This document shows, piece after piece, positions 33,801 through 40,504 of a stretch of DNA of 64,000 nt. Each line of letters starts with the position of its first letter. Positions within the stretch are counted from its first letter, which is position 1. The notes below the pieces were generated by a model. That model saw only the letters and a program-made list of their open reading frames with translations, was not told the DNA's origin and did not search any database. Origin of the DNA: Forficula auricularia (Eukaryota; Arthropoda; Insecta; Dermaptera; Forficulidae); the NCBI GenBank assembly GCA_024734495.1, contig JALMQS010000085.1:25436920-25500919 (forward strand), written 5' to 3'. Position numbers and translations under genes: made by a program.

Positions 33801-34532
33801 GTTGTTTATGCTTCGGGTATTCCAAGTGCCAAAATTCAAAATCCGTTTCCGTTGCTGGGTTCGTCTTCGGTTTGATCCATCCTGTATCCGAGGCTGATTT
33901 ATGGGAAATTTAGCGTGTGAAGAAGTTTTATTAGTGCTGAGGTGCTGGCCCAACGCCTAAACCCCCAACCTGGAGGAACGGGTGATTATTTATTCGAGGT
34001 TTTCTTCCTCTATCCTTTGAACTGCTAGGCTGCAGTGTTTCCTGTATAAGCCCCAGGGAACACGGGATGCCACTTCCGCCAGGTCCGCCGTTCCGAAGTT
34101 CCTCTTCTCCGCCTTCCCTGCCGTTGTGGTCTTCATCCGTAACCCTGGACAAGGGTGAAGCGATATACCCCGCAACGCTGGGTCCCCACCAGAACTTAGC
34201 CCCTACCTGTGAAAGTAGGGCCCACCCCCGCGACTTGGACGCGCCTGGTGAGGTTTATCCAAGTGGATTCAGAGAAGATGTCTCTGTTTTCCCTTGGACC
34301 GGGTTAATGCACGTGTATCAGTCCACGAACAAAGGCATTTTGTTTAAACTCTTTAATTTTACCAATTTTATTAGATTGACAAAATTAAAATAAAATCATC
34401 GTGGATTTCTGATTAATTTTTTTTTTAACTTGTTTGTTATAGACTGCTATCCTTCTACTACGTATTGATGACATCGTGTCTGGATCAAAGAAGAGGGGTG
34501 GTGATTCGCAAACTGCGGCGCCCGAAAATTAA
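20669..34532 (+). CDS. CCT3: T-complex protein 1 subunit gamma (CCT3), nine coding exons
   Basis: CCT3 is one of eight subunits of the cytosolic TRiC/CCT chaperonin, which folds actin, tubulin and other proteins using ATP. Coding exons: 20669-20705, 20769-20830, 26404-26580, 27609-27763, 28462-28957, 29025-29168, 29232-29429, 29519-29812, 34443-34532. They join in frame to 550 residues; the human protein has 545. Visible group II chaperonin motifs are LGP (43-45), TNDG (62-65), GDGTTS (94-99, nucleotide binding), KGISDLAQHY in the apical-to-intermediate region, and GGGAVE (413-418). The start MFGSQQ-PILVLS matches the insect N-terminus. The C-terminus TAILLLRIDDIVSGSKKRGG is typical of the family. 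An extra 8-9 residues (KKWPAANRK, about 496-504) precede IWEPL. Introns range from 63 bp to 5.6 kb. Two introns have odd borders (see 20706-20768 and 28958-29024). The largest introns are filled with transposons. Confidence 0.96.
20706..20768 (+). other. CCT3 intron 1, 63 bp, no GT-AG solution
   Basis: Homology requires joining ...LVL-S-QNTKR. The 12-base sequence CTTGTTTTAAGT occurs at both exon edges, so the exact cut is ambiguous within it. No position gives GT-AG. The best is GT-AA (gtaatt ... ttttaa). A canonical alternative (donor at GG/gtctca, acceptor at acgtag) stays in frame but deletes the conserved ILVLSQNTKR segment. Confidence 0.6.
20769..20830 (+). CDS. CCT3: CCT3 coding exon 2
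   Basis: Encodes the end of the split serine and QNTKRSTGRKVQKENISAAK, which aligns with the N-terminal equatorial segment of CCT3. It ends in phase 0 before a good donor, gtaaga. The following intron is 5.57 kb. Confidence 0.9.
21162..21300 (-). mobile_element. MITE, family GGGGTGAACCGCGA, copy 4
   Basis: Reverse-orientation copy in CCT3 intron 2 with both terminal repeats (CGAGGGTGAACCGCGA and TCGCGGTCCACCCCTCG). Confidence 0.85.
21870..22071. mobile_element. PIF/Harbinger-like MITE in CCT3 intron 2
   Basis: Ends CCAGTTGTATGTCGGTTGGT and ACCAACCGACATTCAACTGG then CCCTTA. The interior contains CCAATCAGATGA and its inverse. Same family as 40253-40343 and 44325-44510. The left terminus is eroded, so a 3-bp duplication cannot be confirmed here. 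Confidence 0.75.
22131..22679. mobile_element. Tc1/mariner-like MITE in CCT3 intron 2
   Basis: Terminal inverted repeats CACGAGCAAAGAAATGGAAT and ATTCCATTTCTTTGCTCGTG. The style of the repeat resembles Tc1-like elements. No transposase remains. Confidence 0.7.
22244..22562. mobile_element. MITE nested in the element at 22131-22679
   Basis: Ends GCCTCCTCTACACTATGATCC and GGACATACTATAGAGGGCCC form imperfect inverted repeats. The overlapping frames on both strands (about 100 codons each) mirror each other and are not genes. Confidence 0.6.
22907..23540. repeat. Pair of 90-bp direct repeats upstream of the CCT3 fragment
   Basis: GTCACAAATTGTA-TATTCATTCAGGTTG-ATTTTAGCACGTGACGG occurs at 22907-23000 and 23452-23540, about 545 bp apart. 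The second copy leads directly into the CCT3 exon 5 fragment. Confidence 0.8.
23560..23688 (+). pseudogene. Partial duplicate of CCT3 exon 5 inside CCT3 intron 2
   Basis: About 129 bp matches exon 5 at 28696-28832 in the same orientation. Shared blocks include GATTAATAAAGATGTAACTC, the segment encoding LLLDCS-EYKKGESQT, and CTTCTCAACGAAA. Relative to the exon it has an internal deletion of about 9 bp and several substitutions, and no open frame. It begins right after ttttttcatttag and is preceded by the second copy of a 90-bp direct repeat (22907-23000 and 23452-23540). Confidence 0.9.
24078..24162 (+). mobile_element. MITE fragment, family GGGGTGAACCGCGA
   Basis: Only the right end is clear (TCGCGGTTCACCCCTCG, ending at 24162), after a diverged interior. 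It lies in CCT3 intron 2. Confidence 0.55.
24241..24388. mobile_element. Palindromic repeat of the ribozyme-associated family
   Basis: CAAAGAGAAACAAGAG...TTGTCCTCTGCTTGATGCAA and its inverse form about 70-bp arms meeting at ATCGAGATGATATATCATCTCGAT. No hammerhead core remains in this copy. Confidence 0.8.
24405..24740 (+). repeat. Helitron-like repeat, second copy
   Basis: Starts GCCTGGAGCACCGAGCG and follows the 5918-6297 copy (CTGCGACTTACCGAAGAC, AATGATTAAAATATTTATTTTG). The 3' end is missing. Confidence 0.55.
25779..26385 (+). mobile_element. Dispersed repeat abutting the CCT3 exon 3 acceptor
   Basis: The left end CAGGGTATGCTCATGTATTG and right end GATGGCCTCATCAATTTATT match the two ends of the copy at 52410-52970 and parts of 61690-62460. 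The right end lies about 20 bp upstream of the acceptor at 26403, so the repeat probably includes the branch-point region. Confidence 0.7.
26404..26580 (+). CDS. CCT3: CCT3 coding exon 3
   Basis: 59 codons from TIADVIRTCLGP to ARTQDEE. It carries the P-loop-like LGP and TNDG motifs of the equatorial ATP site. The acceptor is tttttttctag and the donor is gtaaca. Dispersed repeat sequence runs to within about 20 bp of the acceptor. Confidence 0.97.
26765..27366. mobile_element. hAT-like MITE in CCT3 intron 3
   Basis: Starts CAGTGTTTTCCAACCT and ends GGTTGGAAAACAGTG. Flanked by CCTTAAGT (26757-26764) and CCTTAACT (27367-27374), an 8-bp duplication with one mismatch, which is the hAT hallmark. 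No ORF. Confidence 0.85.
27609..27763 (+). CDS. CCT3: CCT3 coding exon 4
   Basis: Starts VGDGTTSVIVLTGE and contains the GDGTTS nucleotide-binding signature. It ends two bases into a serine codon at donor gtataa. The acceptor is atatttcag. Confidence 0.97.
27868..28375. repeat. Transposon relic in CCT3 intron 4
   Basis: CAGGGCCAGATTCAT at the left and AATCCGGGCCTTTTG at the right look like worn hAT-type ends. The interior (CGCACATTTATTAAATAATAAAAAA) recurs at 49060-49180. Confidence 0.5.
28462..28957 (+). CDS. CCT3: CCT3 coding exon 5 (apical domain)
   Basis: The largest exon, 165 codons plus one base. It runs from IPIDLTDRKN through IMINKDVTHPKMRRY and EYKKGESQTN to KGISDLAQHYLIKA, covering the intermediate and apical domains. 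Reading through past 28957 gives non-homologous sequence, which marks the exon end. A degraded duplicate of part of this exon lies upstream at 23560-23688. Confidence 0.96.
28958..29024 (+). other. CCT3 GC-AG intron, 67 bp
   Basis: Family alignment fixes the junction as LIK/ANITAIRR. The intron starts gcaaat and ends ttctag, so it is a GC-AG intron. The eight bases GCAAATAT occur both at the intron start and at the start of the next exon. Confidence 0.8.
29025..29168 (+). CDS. CCT3: CCT3 coding exon 6
   Basis: 48 codons, ANITAIRRVRKTDNN to GLFEVKK, in the apical domain and its return into the intermediate domain. Donor gtatta; a 63-bp GT-AG intron follows. Confidence 0.96.
29232..29429 (+). 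CDS. CCT3: CCT3 coding exon 7
   Basis: 66 codons, IGEEYFCFITEC to EMGLSH, with the conserved ACTILLRG and the GGGAVE glycine-rich motif. Donor gtaaga; an 89-bp intron follows. Confidence 0.96.
29519..29812 (+). CDS. CCT3: CCT3 coding exon 8
   Basis: 98 codons from ILQKKAKEINGVIQWPY to VKLQTYKTAIE in the C-terminal equatorial domain. It contains the extra KKWPAANRK segment just before IWEPL. The donor gtaagt is a perfect consensus. The next intron is 4.63 kb, about three quarters of it an antisense LINE. Confidence 0.96.
29813..30926. other. CCT3 intron 8, part left of the LINE
   Basis: Non-coding. Contains a hAT-like end followed by poly-G runs (CAGGGGTGCCCACAAGGGG at 30538; G runs at 30555-30565 and 30675-30692). 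No gene. Confidence 0.5.
30952..32838 (-). CDS. LINE reverse transcriptase ORF
   Basis: 628 residues of non-LTR reverse transcriptase. Visible blocks: GKAPGLGEIP, PIFKKGNRKLCTNYRGIS, motif A FVDLQKAYD, motif B GLRQGCALAP, motif C FADD (LLFADDQVLIA), motif D with KTEYLALG, and FKYLGVTL. The C-terminal part has the WFGHVSRMADERWPK and RKRGRPPRSW segments usual in RTE-like elements. The nominal GTG start is artificial: the real upstream sequence is the endonuclease ORF, overlapped by 31 bases in another frame. No internal stop is seen. Confidence 0.9.
   Translation of the reverse strand: MVVKKIEASIKKKKDAYIRWLTTKDSEDRERYVYFRKRAGEEVRGAKNLEWENRCAEINQCIGNSRSNKAWKCLRSLRTQNEDKSSLNLIDISSWKDHFQNLLTETRTKFKSAEDEKVEERVDDDTTTDGIPRDITVEEVKKALQGMKNGKAPGLGEIPIELIKYGPIKLVELVTIMFNKYVHGENVPEEWRKALITPIFKKGNRKLCTNYRGISVVSSMARLYGRVMKQRIEEDIRESEDQNGFRAGRSCIDGIFTLKILLEKRLGRDRPVHLIFVDLQKAYDTVPLGELWNSMKLGGINPMYINATRRFYEGCSSSVKIGKELSSYFPVTKGLRQGCALAPTLFKLYLEASLVSWRRKCSGMGIQIENRTLYTLLFADDQVLIAGDEDDAFYMLRKLKEEYEKWGLEINFQKTEYLALGEAGKDLVLDNNCIRNTNQFKYLGVTLGKAGKSDLDITNKINQGRRVIRQLNSILWSKEISKNNKAAIYKTIVESIVTYGSEVWEVTKRNSSRLLALEMDFWRRSAGVSRLQHIRNEHIRQKMNVQGNIIDTIEYKQLMWFGHVSRMADERWPKKVWNWQPPERRKRGRPPRSWFQGIQNAMQARGLEEEDCADRRTWRMGSEKRRPP
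32808..33953 (-). CDS. LINE endonuclease ORF (APE/EEP domain)
   Basis: 381 residues. Endonuclease motifs in order: NFGTWNTRS near residue 40, TETKRKG (catalytic Glu), IGAYAPND, LMGDLNGRVG (Asp-Asn pair), IIDYIIV and GTDHHLLEAK (the terminal DH pair). All catalytic positions seem present. The frame closes soon after PPWWSKK, at an A7 run (32823-32829). The RT frame continues one base back in phase from there, so this is the front half of a pol that is about 1000 residues in total. Host gene predictors often label such ORFs craniofacial development protein 2-like; it is a transposon protein. Confidence 0.9.
   Translation of the reverse strand: MGQHLSTNKTSSHAKFPINQPRIQDGSNRRRTQQRKRILNFGTWNTRSINNKAEEVLREIKSLDIDAAVLTETKRKGQGTEERQGYICFYSGVPKEERASGGVAVLIKNKYRRNIKSWEQIDERLIRVDIRMMQHEICIIGAYAPNDDALASIKDEFYEKLTRLLDMSGNRKEIILMGDLNGRVGRKFHDHVVGPYGEDFINDNGERLIELCHQNGLRITNGWFNHKSIHKYTWIQPTRQLKTIIDYIIVREHSKLKIFDVRVKRGAECGTDHHLLEAKIFFPYRGQSATPAAETSLGENPQDKETRKYELKGLQEDSTKFLYQLRLANKLRVVEESSGQQIYEDIKIALHEAAFEALGKEVRPKRNIDTPPWWSKKLKLL
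33954..34335 (-). mobile_element. GC-rich 5' leader of the LINE
   Basis: The GC content is sharply higher than the surrounding AT-rich intron, and the stretch ends at the target-site duplication (34336-34344). Short ORFs on both strands here look incidental. It probably contains the element's internal promoter. Confidence 0.65.
34443..34532 (+). CDS. CCT3: CCT3 terminal coding exon 9
   Basis: 29 codons plus TAA after acceptor tttgttatag. It encodes TAILLLRIDDIVSGSKKRGG then a short tail DSQTAAPEN. The exon is too short to stand out as an open reading frame but is unmistakable by homology. No clear AATAAA lies close downstream; an ATTAAA variant occurs near 34673. Confidence 0.95.
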   Translation, partial: TAILLLRIDDIVSGSKKRGGDSQTAAPEN

Positions 34533-35027
34533 TTCGTTATTCATTTAAATAATCTTATAACAAATATTTTTTAAATTTCAGTTAGCTTTAATTATTTACA
34601 AAACACCCCATTATAATGCAAATAATTAACAATTAACATTACAATTTAACTCAATTTTTTACATTACTATGATTAAAATATTAATTCCATTTTTATATTA
34701 AGAGCTTTGCAAAATATTATTCGAAACAAAACTTTCACAAACAAAATCCATACACTTTAAAGTTTCTTTAATTAATGAAATTACAATAATATTCTACTTT
34801 TATTTCAAACTAAACTGTATGTTTAAGTATGTCTTGTATTGCCTTGGTAGTTGGATAATGGATTTGGAAGGGAGATCACTCAGATGCAATTGATTGACTA
34901 AGAAAAAAAATGTTATTTTTCCTCTCATAACGAGAAAGAATTGCAGATTTTTAATGATGATAATCAAAATCATAATGCATAAGGATAGATAAGAAATCAT
35001 ATCTTTCTGGCATTGTTATTACGTCAT

Positions 35028-35384
35028 CTACGACTGTTCCTGGAGCTGGGTTCGAAGTGAAGCCACAAGGGCTCCGCAAGATCTTCCTCGTTGATTGGTG
35101 TCATGACAGTCATCAAATCCTACGACCATCAGGTCTTGGACCGGAATGTCAATAGACCAAGGAGTTCCTCCAATTTTACAATTTATTTGAATAGCAACTT
35201 TAGTTGCAATAGACATGATGTTTTTCGATTGTAAACTCTTTGCCAATATTACCTGGCTGGCAACAGAACGGTCTACACAACACTTTTTTTTGATAGCGCT
35301 GTATCTATCCGCTCGTGCATTGGGGACTACTAATATCACGAAATTTGGTACAATTTGGGATAAGCATAAGCATTCTGATTTTGA
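35028..35384 (-). pseudogene. PIWI-domain fragment (Piwi/Aubergine-type Argonaute)
   Basis: The minus strand encodes a clear stretch of the PIWI domain: FVILVVPNARADRYSAIKK, then SQVI, then a NIMSIATKVAIQINCKIGG block, and MVVGFDDCHD, where the first catalytic Asp of the DEDH tetrad lies. It ends GALVASL-RTQLQEQ-stop. Piwi proteins continue for another 200 or more residues carrying the Glu, second Asp and His. These are absent, and the roughly 500 bp before the CCT3 end cannot hold them. Upstream, the frame is closed by TAA at 35385-35387. An acceptor near 35375 is weak. It may be a truncated gene, a pseudogene or a duplicated exon. It is arranged tail to tail with CCT3. Confidence 0.8.
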
Positions 35385-36017
35385 TTATCTCATTAAAAAT
35401 GTTAATTTCAGCCGAAACTTTTTCTTTTTCTGAAATCTGCAAAATTCCTAATATTCTACACAGCCTATCTAAGGATATGCAAGTATTATACATGGAACAA
35501 ATAACATATAGTACAGGTATCGCAAGAATATAATAAAAAAATTACAACAAAATTTCTCTTTCATCCTTTATCCAACACTTAGATCTGAATGCAACTAAGA
35601 AATCAAACATCCAACTAAAATTTATGTTATTCGTAATATAAGTTATTTCATTAAATAAAATAATTATTTACATTAAATGTCCATTTATTGAACTTTCCAT
35701 TATTTGATCGCATTCGCATTCTAAGTTAAGAGTGAACATTCCTATTCTGTAAAATACCTGTTCTAATTCATTCTAATATTATTTACTGTTAGGAAATTTA
35801 ACTAATAAGTTGCAGGTTTAAAATAAGCTAGTCAAATAATTAAAAAAATACTTTTATATGGCTCAAATGTTTTAATTAGAATGAATGGAGTAATTAAAAA
35901 ATTTCTTTATTCCCAGTAATTTTATTTCAATTAAGTGTTGATAATTCCAAATATTTCGAGGGCTTGTAGCAATCTCGGCGGATACTGTAAAATTGGTAAT
36001 GGTGAGTTTAGTGAGTG

Positions 36018-36214
36018 TAAAAGAGAAACAAAGAGGTTGTCCTCTGCTTGATGCAAATAAACATACACACATATATATCGAGATGATATATCTGTATATA
36101 CCATATATATATATTATTTATTTGTTTGACTTATATACAGATATATCATCTCGATATATATGTGTGTATGTTTATTTGCATCAAGCAGAGGACAACCTCT
36201 TTGTTTCTCTTTGT
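36018..36214. mobile_element. Nested palindrome of the ribozyme-associated family
   Basis: AAAGAGAAACAAAGAGGTTG...GCAAATAAACATACACAC and its inverse. The centre contains GTTTGAC, which on the minus strand reads GTCAAACAAATAAATAATAT, the sequence expected just at and after the hammerhead cut site of family A. Confidence 0.8.
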
Positions 36215-36745
36215 GAATCAACAACTCTGCTACTTTCGGCAAAACAAAAACTTTTCAATTAAGTGTAAAAGATCTTTAATTGATACTTACTGGTGTTGAA
36301 TAATAGAAGGTACACATCCACCACCCTACCAATGTGTAAAATAAAAACAGCTTTATATAATCATAGTAATAATTGGATATATACAACCTTTAAACACATA
36401 AAATAACAACATTTATGCAGCTTTAGATTCGTATTATATGATAGGCATAGAGGACTTAATCTTCAGTGAAACAAGTGTCACTAAATTTAATTAAATGATA
36501 TATTTATCATTATCGTTAATGATCAGACAAGGAAAAGCTCACCGATCCGCCCGATATCAACAACATGACTAACAGTAAAACAAATTGAAAATAAAAAGTT
36601 GTCTATTCTTTTGTTGAATCAATTAAAATTTTGTTCTCCCTCATCAAATAACACGTTTTAAGTTTTGCTCTATAAACCATGATTCCATGAAGTACTTTTT
36701 AATTTTATTTTTTTCATTACCAAGTTTGAAATCAAACAGTAGCCA

Positions 36746-36775
36746 CTGATGAAGAGGTGCTGCAAGCCCTCGAAA
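36746..36775 (+). ncRNA. Diverged hammerhead-like core
   Basis: CTGATGA, then GAGG...CCTC as a possible stem II, then GAAA. The bases after GAAA (TATTTGG...) do not give the AC-loop-GU stem III of the other copies, so it may be inactive. It sits in the right arm of the 35873-36859 inverted-repeat element. The left arm lacks the CTGATGA half. Confidence 0.3.
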
Positions 36776-36859
36776 TATTTGGAATTATAACCACTTTATT
36801 AAAATAAAAATTACTGGAAATAAGCAAATTTTTTAATTACTCTCTTCATTCTAATTAGA

Positions 36860-38390
36860 AACTTCATTCGAAAGCGAATGAATTATCAATTACATTTTTA
36901 CCAACTCCAACCTAATTTAATTATCAATTACGTTTAAGAGTTATCAGTCAAAAACTATAATTTCGATTCAATATACTATTTACCGGCATGAAAGGTATTG
37001 CCTTGGCTTAATCTCCAAAGACAGATTATTGCAAATGACTGCGACTTGGGTATCAGCAAGATCAGATTAAAATTATTGCTTAGAGTGGGATGAAGTAATA
37101 AACGGATTTTCCAGAAATGCCACAAATATTTAACTTCTAACATTTAATTATTAAAATAACTAGGAAAGGAAAGGTCGAATTTAAATAAAGAAAATCAAAT
37201 TAAATTGGACATTATTTTTTATTAAAATTAATCTTAATTTTCTTTTTCCAAAACACATTCTTTTAAATTTAAAGAAAGAAAGAAATTATATTATAAACAA
37301 AAATATTATCATCTTTTTGTATTACCAATAAGAAATTTTAGAGCTTATTTAGAACAAACATCAGCCTTCATTTCAATATTTAAAAAAGAGATCCAAAAAA
37401 CTTAATACTACATCTACATATATTATTGTTTTACATTATTTATAATGGTCCAACAGATTTAATCCGAGATTCAAGAAAAATTTGTATGATATTTCTTTTC
37501 TCTTTATGTTCAAAAACTTACAAATTATTATTAAATTGAAATTTAATTATTGATACGTACATTCTCTATAAATTATTTTGTAGGACTCTGATAATTTTCA
37601 GGAGGAACCATTTACAGTAGAATATATAAAGAGTTAACTGTAGATATATACTTAAATAAAACAAAATACAGATTTAAGGAAACAATAGCTCAAATCAAAT
37701 TATAAATTAGATAATATAACACTTTCTGTGTTCACATAAAGACTATTCAGTAATGGGGAATGTATATTATTCATTTATCCATATATCTTACACAAAACTT
37801 ACTTGAAATTAAGTTATTTTAAAGTTGACATTAAATTTCTTTAAAACAATAGATAAAATTATGAAACTAGAAAAGAAAACGTGGTAAAAACAACCATTAG
37901 TACATATTAATACTAGATATACAATAAGGAAGTATATATTATGGATTTCATTCTTTAGCCACTGGTTAACTAAAACATTTTTTCCCAAAAAATGCCTAAT
38001 TTCGAATAAGAAAGCCTGACAAATAAATATATATACTAAAATAAAAAATAAAATATTAATTATTATCATCAATTTCAACTTTAACTTAATCTTTTGAGGA
38101 ATTAACTTATACACAAATTGCTCTTTTCGGTTTATAATAATTAATAATCGTAGGAGTAGTTACAAGTGCAAGGGGAGTAAAAACTCAACTTTTTCAAGAT
38201 AGTGGAACTCTGCTGAATTTAAAGTACAGAAACATTTGCCAATATTTTTGAATTCTATAATTTTGATTCAAATCTTTTAAATTCATTTTTTTAAGATTTT
38301 TTTTTCCGAATTATAAGAATAAAATGAATTGATAGTGAAATACTAATCACATCTGTTCATTTAAATTACGAAACCTAAACAGAATTTATA
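36860..38390. other. AT-rich, no gene recognised
   Basis: A short patch on the minus strand near 37000-37100 ends in a plausible donor (CATGCCG/gtaaat), but its translation matches nothing convincingly. The 101-codon minus-strand frame (37809-38114) is compositionally AT-driven. Confidence 0.35.
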
Positions 38391-38427
38391 TGTAAAGAGA
38401 AATTAAAGAGGTTCTCCTCTGTTTGAT

Positions 38428-38533
38428 ACAAATAAAAATATACATATATATCGTATAAATATGTACCGTATTTTAAACTCACAAATAAAAATATACATAT
38501 ATATCGTATAAATATGTACCGTATTTAAAACTC
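38428..38533 (+). repeat. Exact-length 53-bp tandem duplication
   Basis: Two head-to-tail copies of ACAAATAAAAATATACATAT...AAACTC (38428-38480 and 38481-38533), almost identical, within a family A repeat. Confidence 0.9.
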
Positions 38534-38534
38534 A

Positions 38535-40240
38535 CTTTTTTCTTCGAAAAATTGTCTCCAAAATTCAGGTACTCGAAATTAATATAAAAATGTTCAGTGT
38601 TTGATTTATAATTCCCACCAGTCTTAAAAATAGATGCGTCTTATTCTTATAGTCCCTAAAATACAGTTTATAATAAATAATTTAATAGAAACTATAGTTT
38701 CTAAGGTTTGATCATCATCATAGGTTTTTTAATTATAAATATAATATGTATGTTATTTCTCATGTGTTCAAATACTCATGCCAGGCATTCTTTTGTTATG
38801 TGACCTGCTTGAAATTACGACAGCGAATTTACCTAACATCTAATCGAGTATTTGAACCCATGAGAAATTTACAGATGAAATATTTCTAATTAAAAGGACT
38901 GATGATGAAGGTCAAAGTTTCGAAACTATGGTCTCTAACAAATAAATTATATATATATATTTATACTCGTTATACGATATATATGTATATTTTTATTTTC
39001 ATCAAGCAGAGAACAACTTCATTGATTTCTGTTTATGAATCAACAACTGTGATCCTCTGGGAAAAAGAAAATCTTTTCAATTCGAATTTATATATACGTA
39101 TACTAGTTCCAGTTCTCAAGAATATCATCTTATACTTGTAAATATATCTCCGCAGAGTGTCCTCTGATTTTTGAGGCAAATACTTTTTCATCAGTGAGAT
39201 CTGAAGCTCAGAAACAGTTCTCGAAATAAAAATTAATAATTTTTTGACACAAAGTCGACCTCGCTGAGATTTTTTGTTCTCGCACACAAAGACCCGGGAT
39301 AATTTATGCCCAAAATTTGGGATTTCACCTAAAATAGGGTCCCCCTTTTTAGAATGGATCACCCTTAGTCCACGAGTATTGATATATTTATACACAGATT
39401 GGAACGGAATTAATGTGAATACTATTAGTTATTATGGAAATAGAATACAATTTAATAAAACTTTCTATTTTCGACAAATATATCTATAAAAGTATGTAGA
39501 AAGATTATTTTTACAATTTGAAGTAATTGAGAATAAAGATTTTCCGCAATTATTAAGAACTATATGAAATGAATTCATTAATTATTGCTTAATATACACA
39601 AGAGGATTCAATGACTTATAAAAATGAATGGTCCATTTGTTGCGTCGGTCGTCGCCAGCCAATTATATTATATGTATAATAATAGTAAAATTGGTAGATA
39701 ATTTGGAGAAAAATTTAATTAAATTGGAAATAATTCTTTCCAACCTAAATTGTTTTAAACTTGTTACCCGACTCATGAATCATGATTTACTTTGATACAA
39801 TTTTGAATAAAGGTAATTTTTTTAAATATATATTTTTATTATTAATCTTCAAGAAGATCATTTTGTTATATGAAAAATACAATTTCCAAATAGAAACCAT
39901 ATTCTAAAAATAGATTTAAAATTTCATTTTCAAAAGTAATATCCAATATATACCTTGTACATTGCGGTTTCCGATTAAAGATATTAACTTGATTAGCCTT
40001 AAATATAAAATCAAAGATTTTCTTAGGAAAAAGTATCTCAAAAAAACTAATTTAAAATTAAGAAGAATATATAAAAAATCATTAGCATAATTAGCAATAA
40101 AACTTGAATAAATTTGAACCGTGATATTTTTATGAATTTTTAAATTTATAAATAAATAATAAGCAAAAATAAATAAAATAAAATAAAATATAATTTTCTT
40201 TAAATTATTGTGTATTTGAGTTACGACAATTATCATGTGA
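38535..40240. other. AT-rich, repeat fragments, no gene seen
   Basis: Holds the family A ribozyme repeat at 38890-39090. The remaining frames (for example 39033-39395 minus and 39916-40236 minus) are AT-driven and unrecognised. Confidence 0.4.
38899..38933 (+). ncRNA. Hammerhead-ribozyme-like motif, partly decayed stem II
   Basis: CTGATGA core, GAAAC-TATG-GTC, and short stem I GGA/TCT. Stem II (GAAG...TTTC with AAA in the loop) contains a G-U pair and mismatches. It belongs to the same family as the copy at 3697, with a similar downstream repeat. Confidence 0.5.
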
Positions 40241-40252
40241 ATAAATCATTTA

Positions 40253-40343
40253 GGGCCGGTTGTATGTCGCAAAGTAAATTCTTTTTACCATCTACCCTGT
40301 GTTAGTGGTAAAAAGCATTTACTTTGCGACATACAACTGGCCC
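40253..40343. mobile_element. PIF/Harbinger-like mini-MITE, 91 bp
   Basis: Ends GGGCCGGTTGTATGTCGCAA and TTGCGACATACAACTGGCCC with TTA on each side (40250-40252 and 40344-40346). It is essentially a hairpin. Confidence 0.85.
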
Positions 40344-40504
40344 TTAGTTGATGATAGTTATCAAGCCATTTTTATTTCCATTACTAAAAAGAAGTGACCG
40401 GCCACCATCAGGGATGGGCAAGTTACAATATTTTGAGTACCGAGATAAAAAAAATATCAATTACATCAAAAACTATTATCTAATCAGGTATATCAAGTAA
40501 TGAT

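Larger units (their letters stand above)
30927..34335 (-). mobile_element. Full-length RTE-type non-LTR retrotransposon, antisense in CCT3 intron 8
   Basis: On the minus strand the element has a GC-rich 5' leader (about 34335-33954), an apurinic endonuclease ORF, a reverse transcriptase ORF, and a very short 3' tail. The tail ends in (AT)n just after the stop codon. This layout and the endonuclease-RT sequence fit the RTE/BovB-like group. The nine bases CATTTTGTT flank it exactly (30918-30926 and 34336-34344), as expected for a target-site duplication. Both ORFs are long, and only one frame break separates them, so the insertion looks recent. Confidence 0.88.
35873..36859. mobile_element. Inverted-repeat element with about 98-bp arms
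   Basis: TAATTAGAATGAATGGAG...ATTCCAAATATTTCGAGGGC at the left pairs with GCCCTCGAAATATTTGGAAT...CTCTTCATTCTAATTA at the right. It encloses the nested palindrome 36018-36214. A hammerhead-like half-core lies in the right arm. Confidence 0.8.

Noticed and set aside
30927..34335. Host gene (craniofacial development protein 2-like) in the CCT3 intron
   Set aside because: Endonuclease plus reverse transcriptase motifs, target duplication and (AT)n tail identify a LINE.
30902..34393. Plus-strand frames opposite the LINE
   Set aside because: They are antisense shadows of the GC-rich LINE ORFs.
35028..37600. Complete Piwi gene on the minus strand
   Set aside because: No PAZ, MID or C-terminal PIWI exons could be found on either side, and the frame ends in a stop right after GALVASL.
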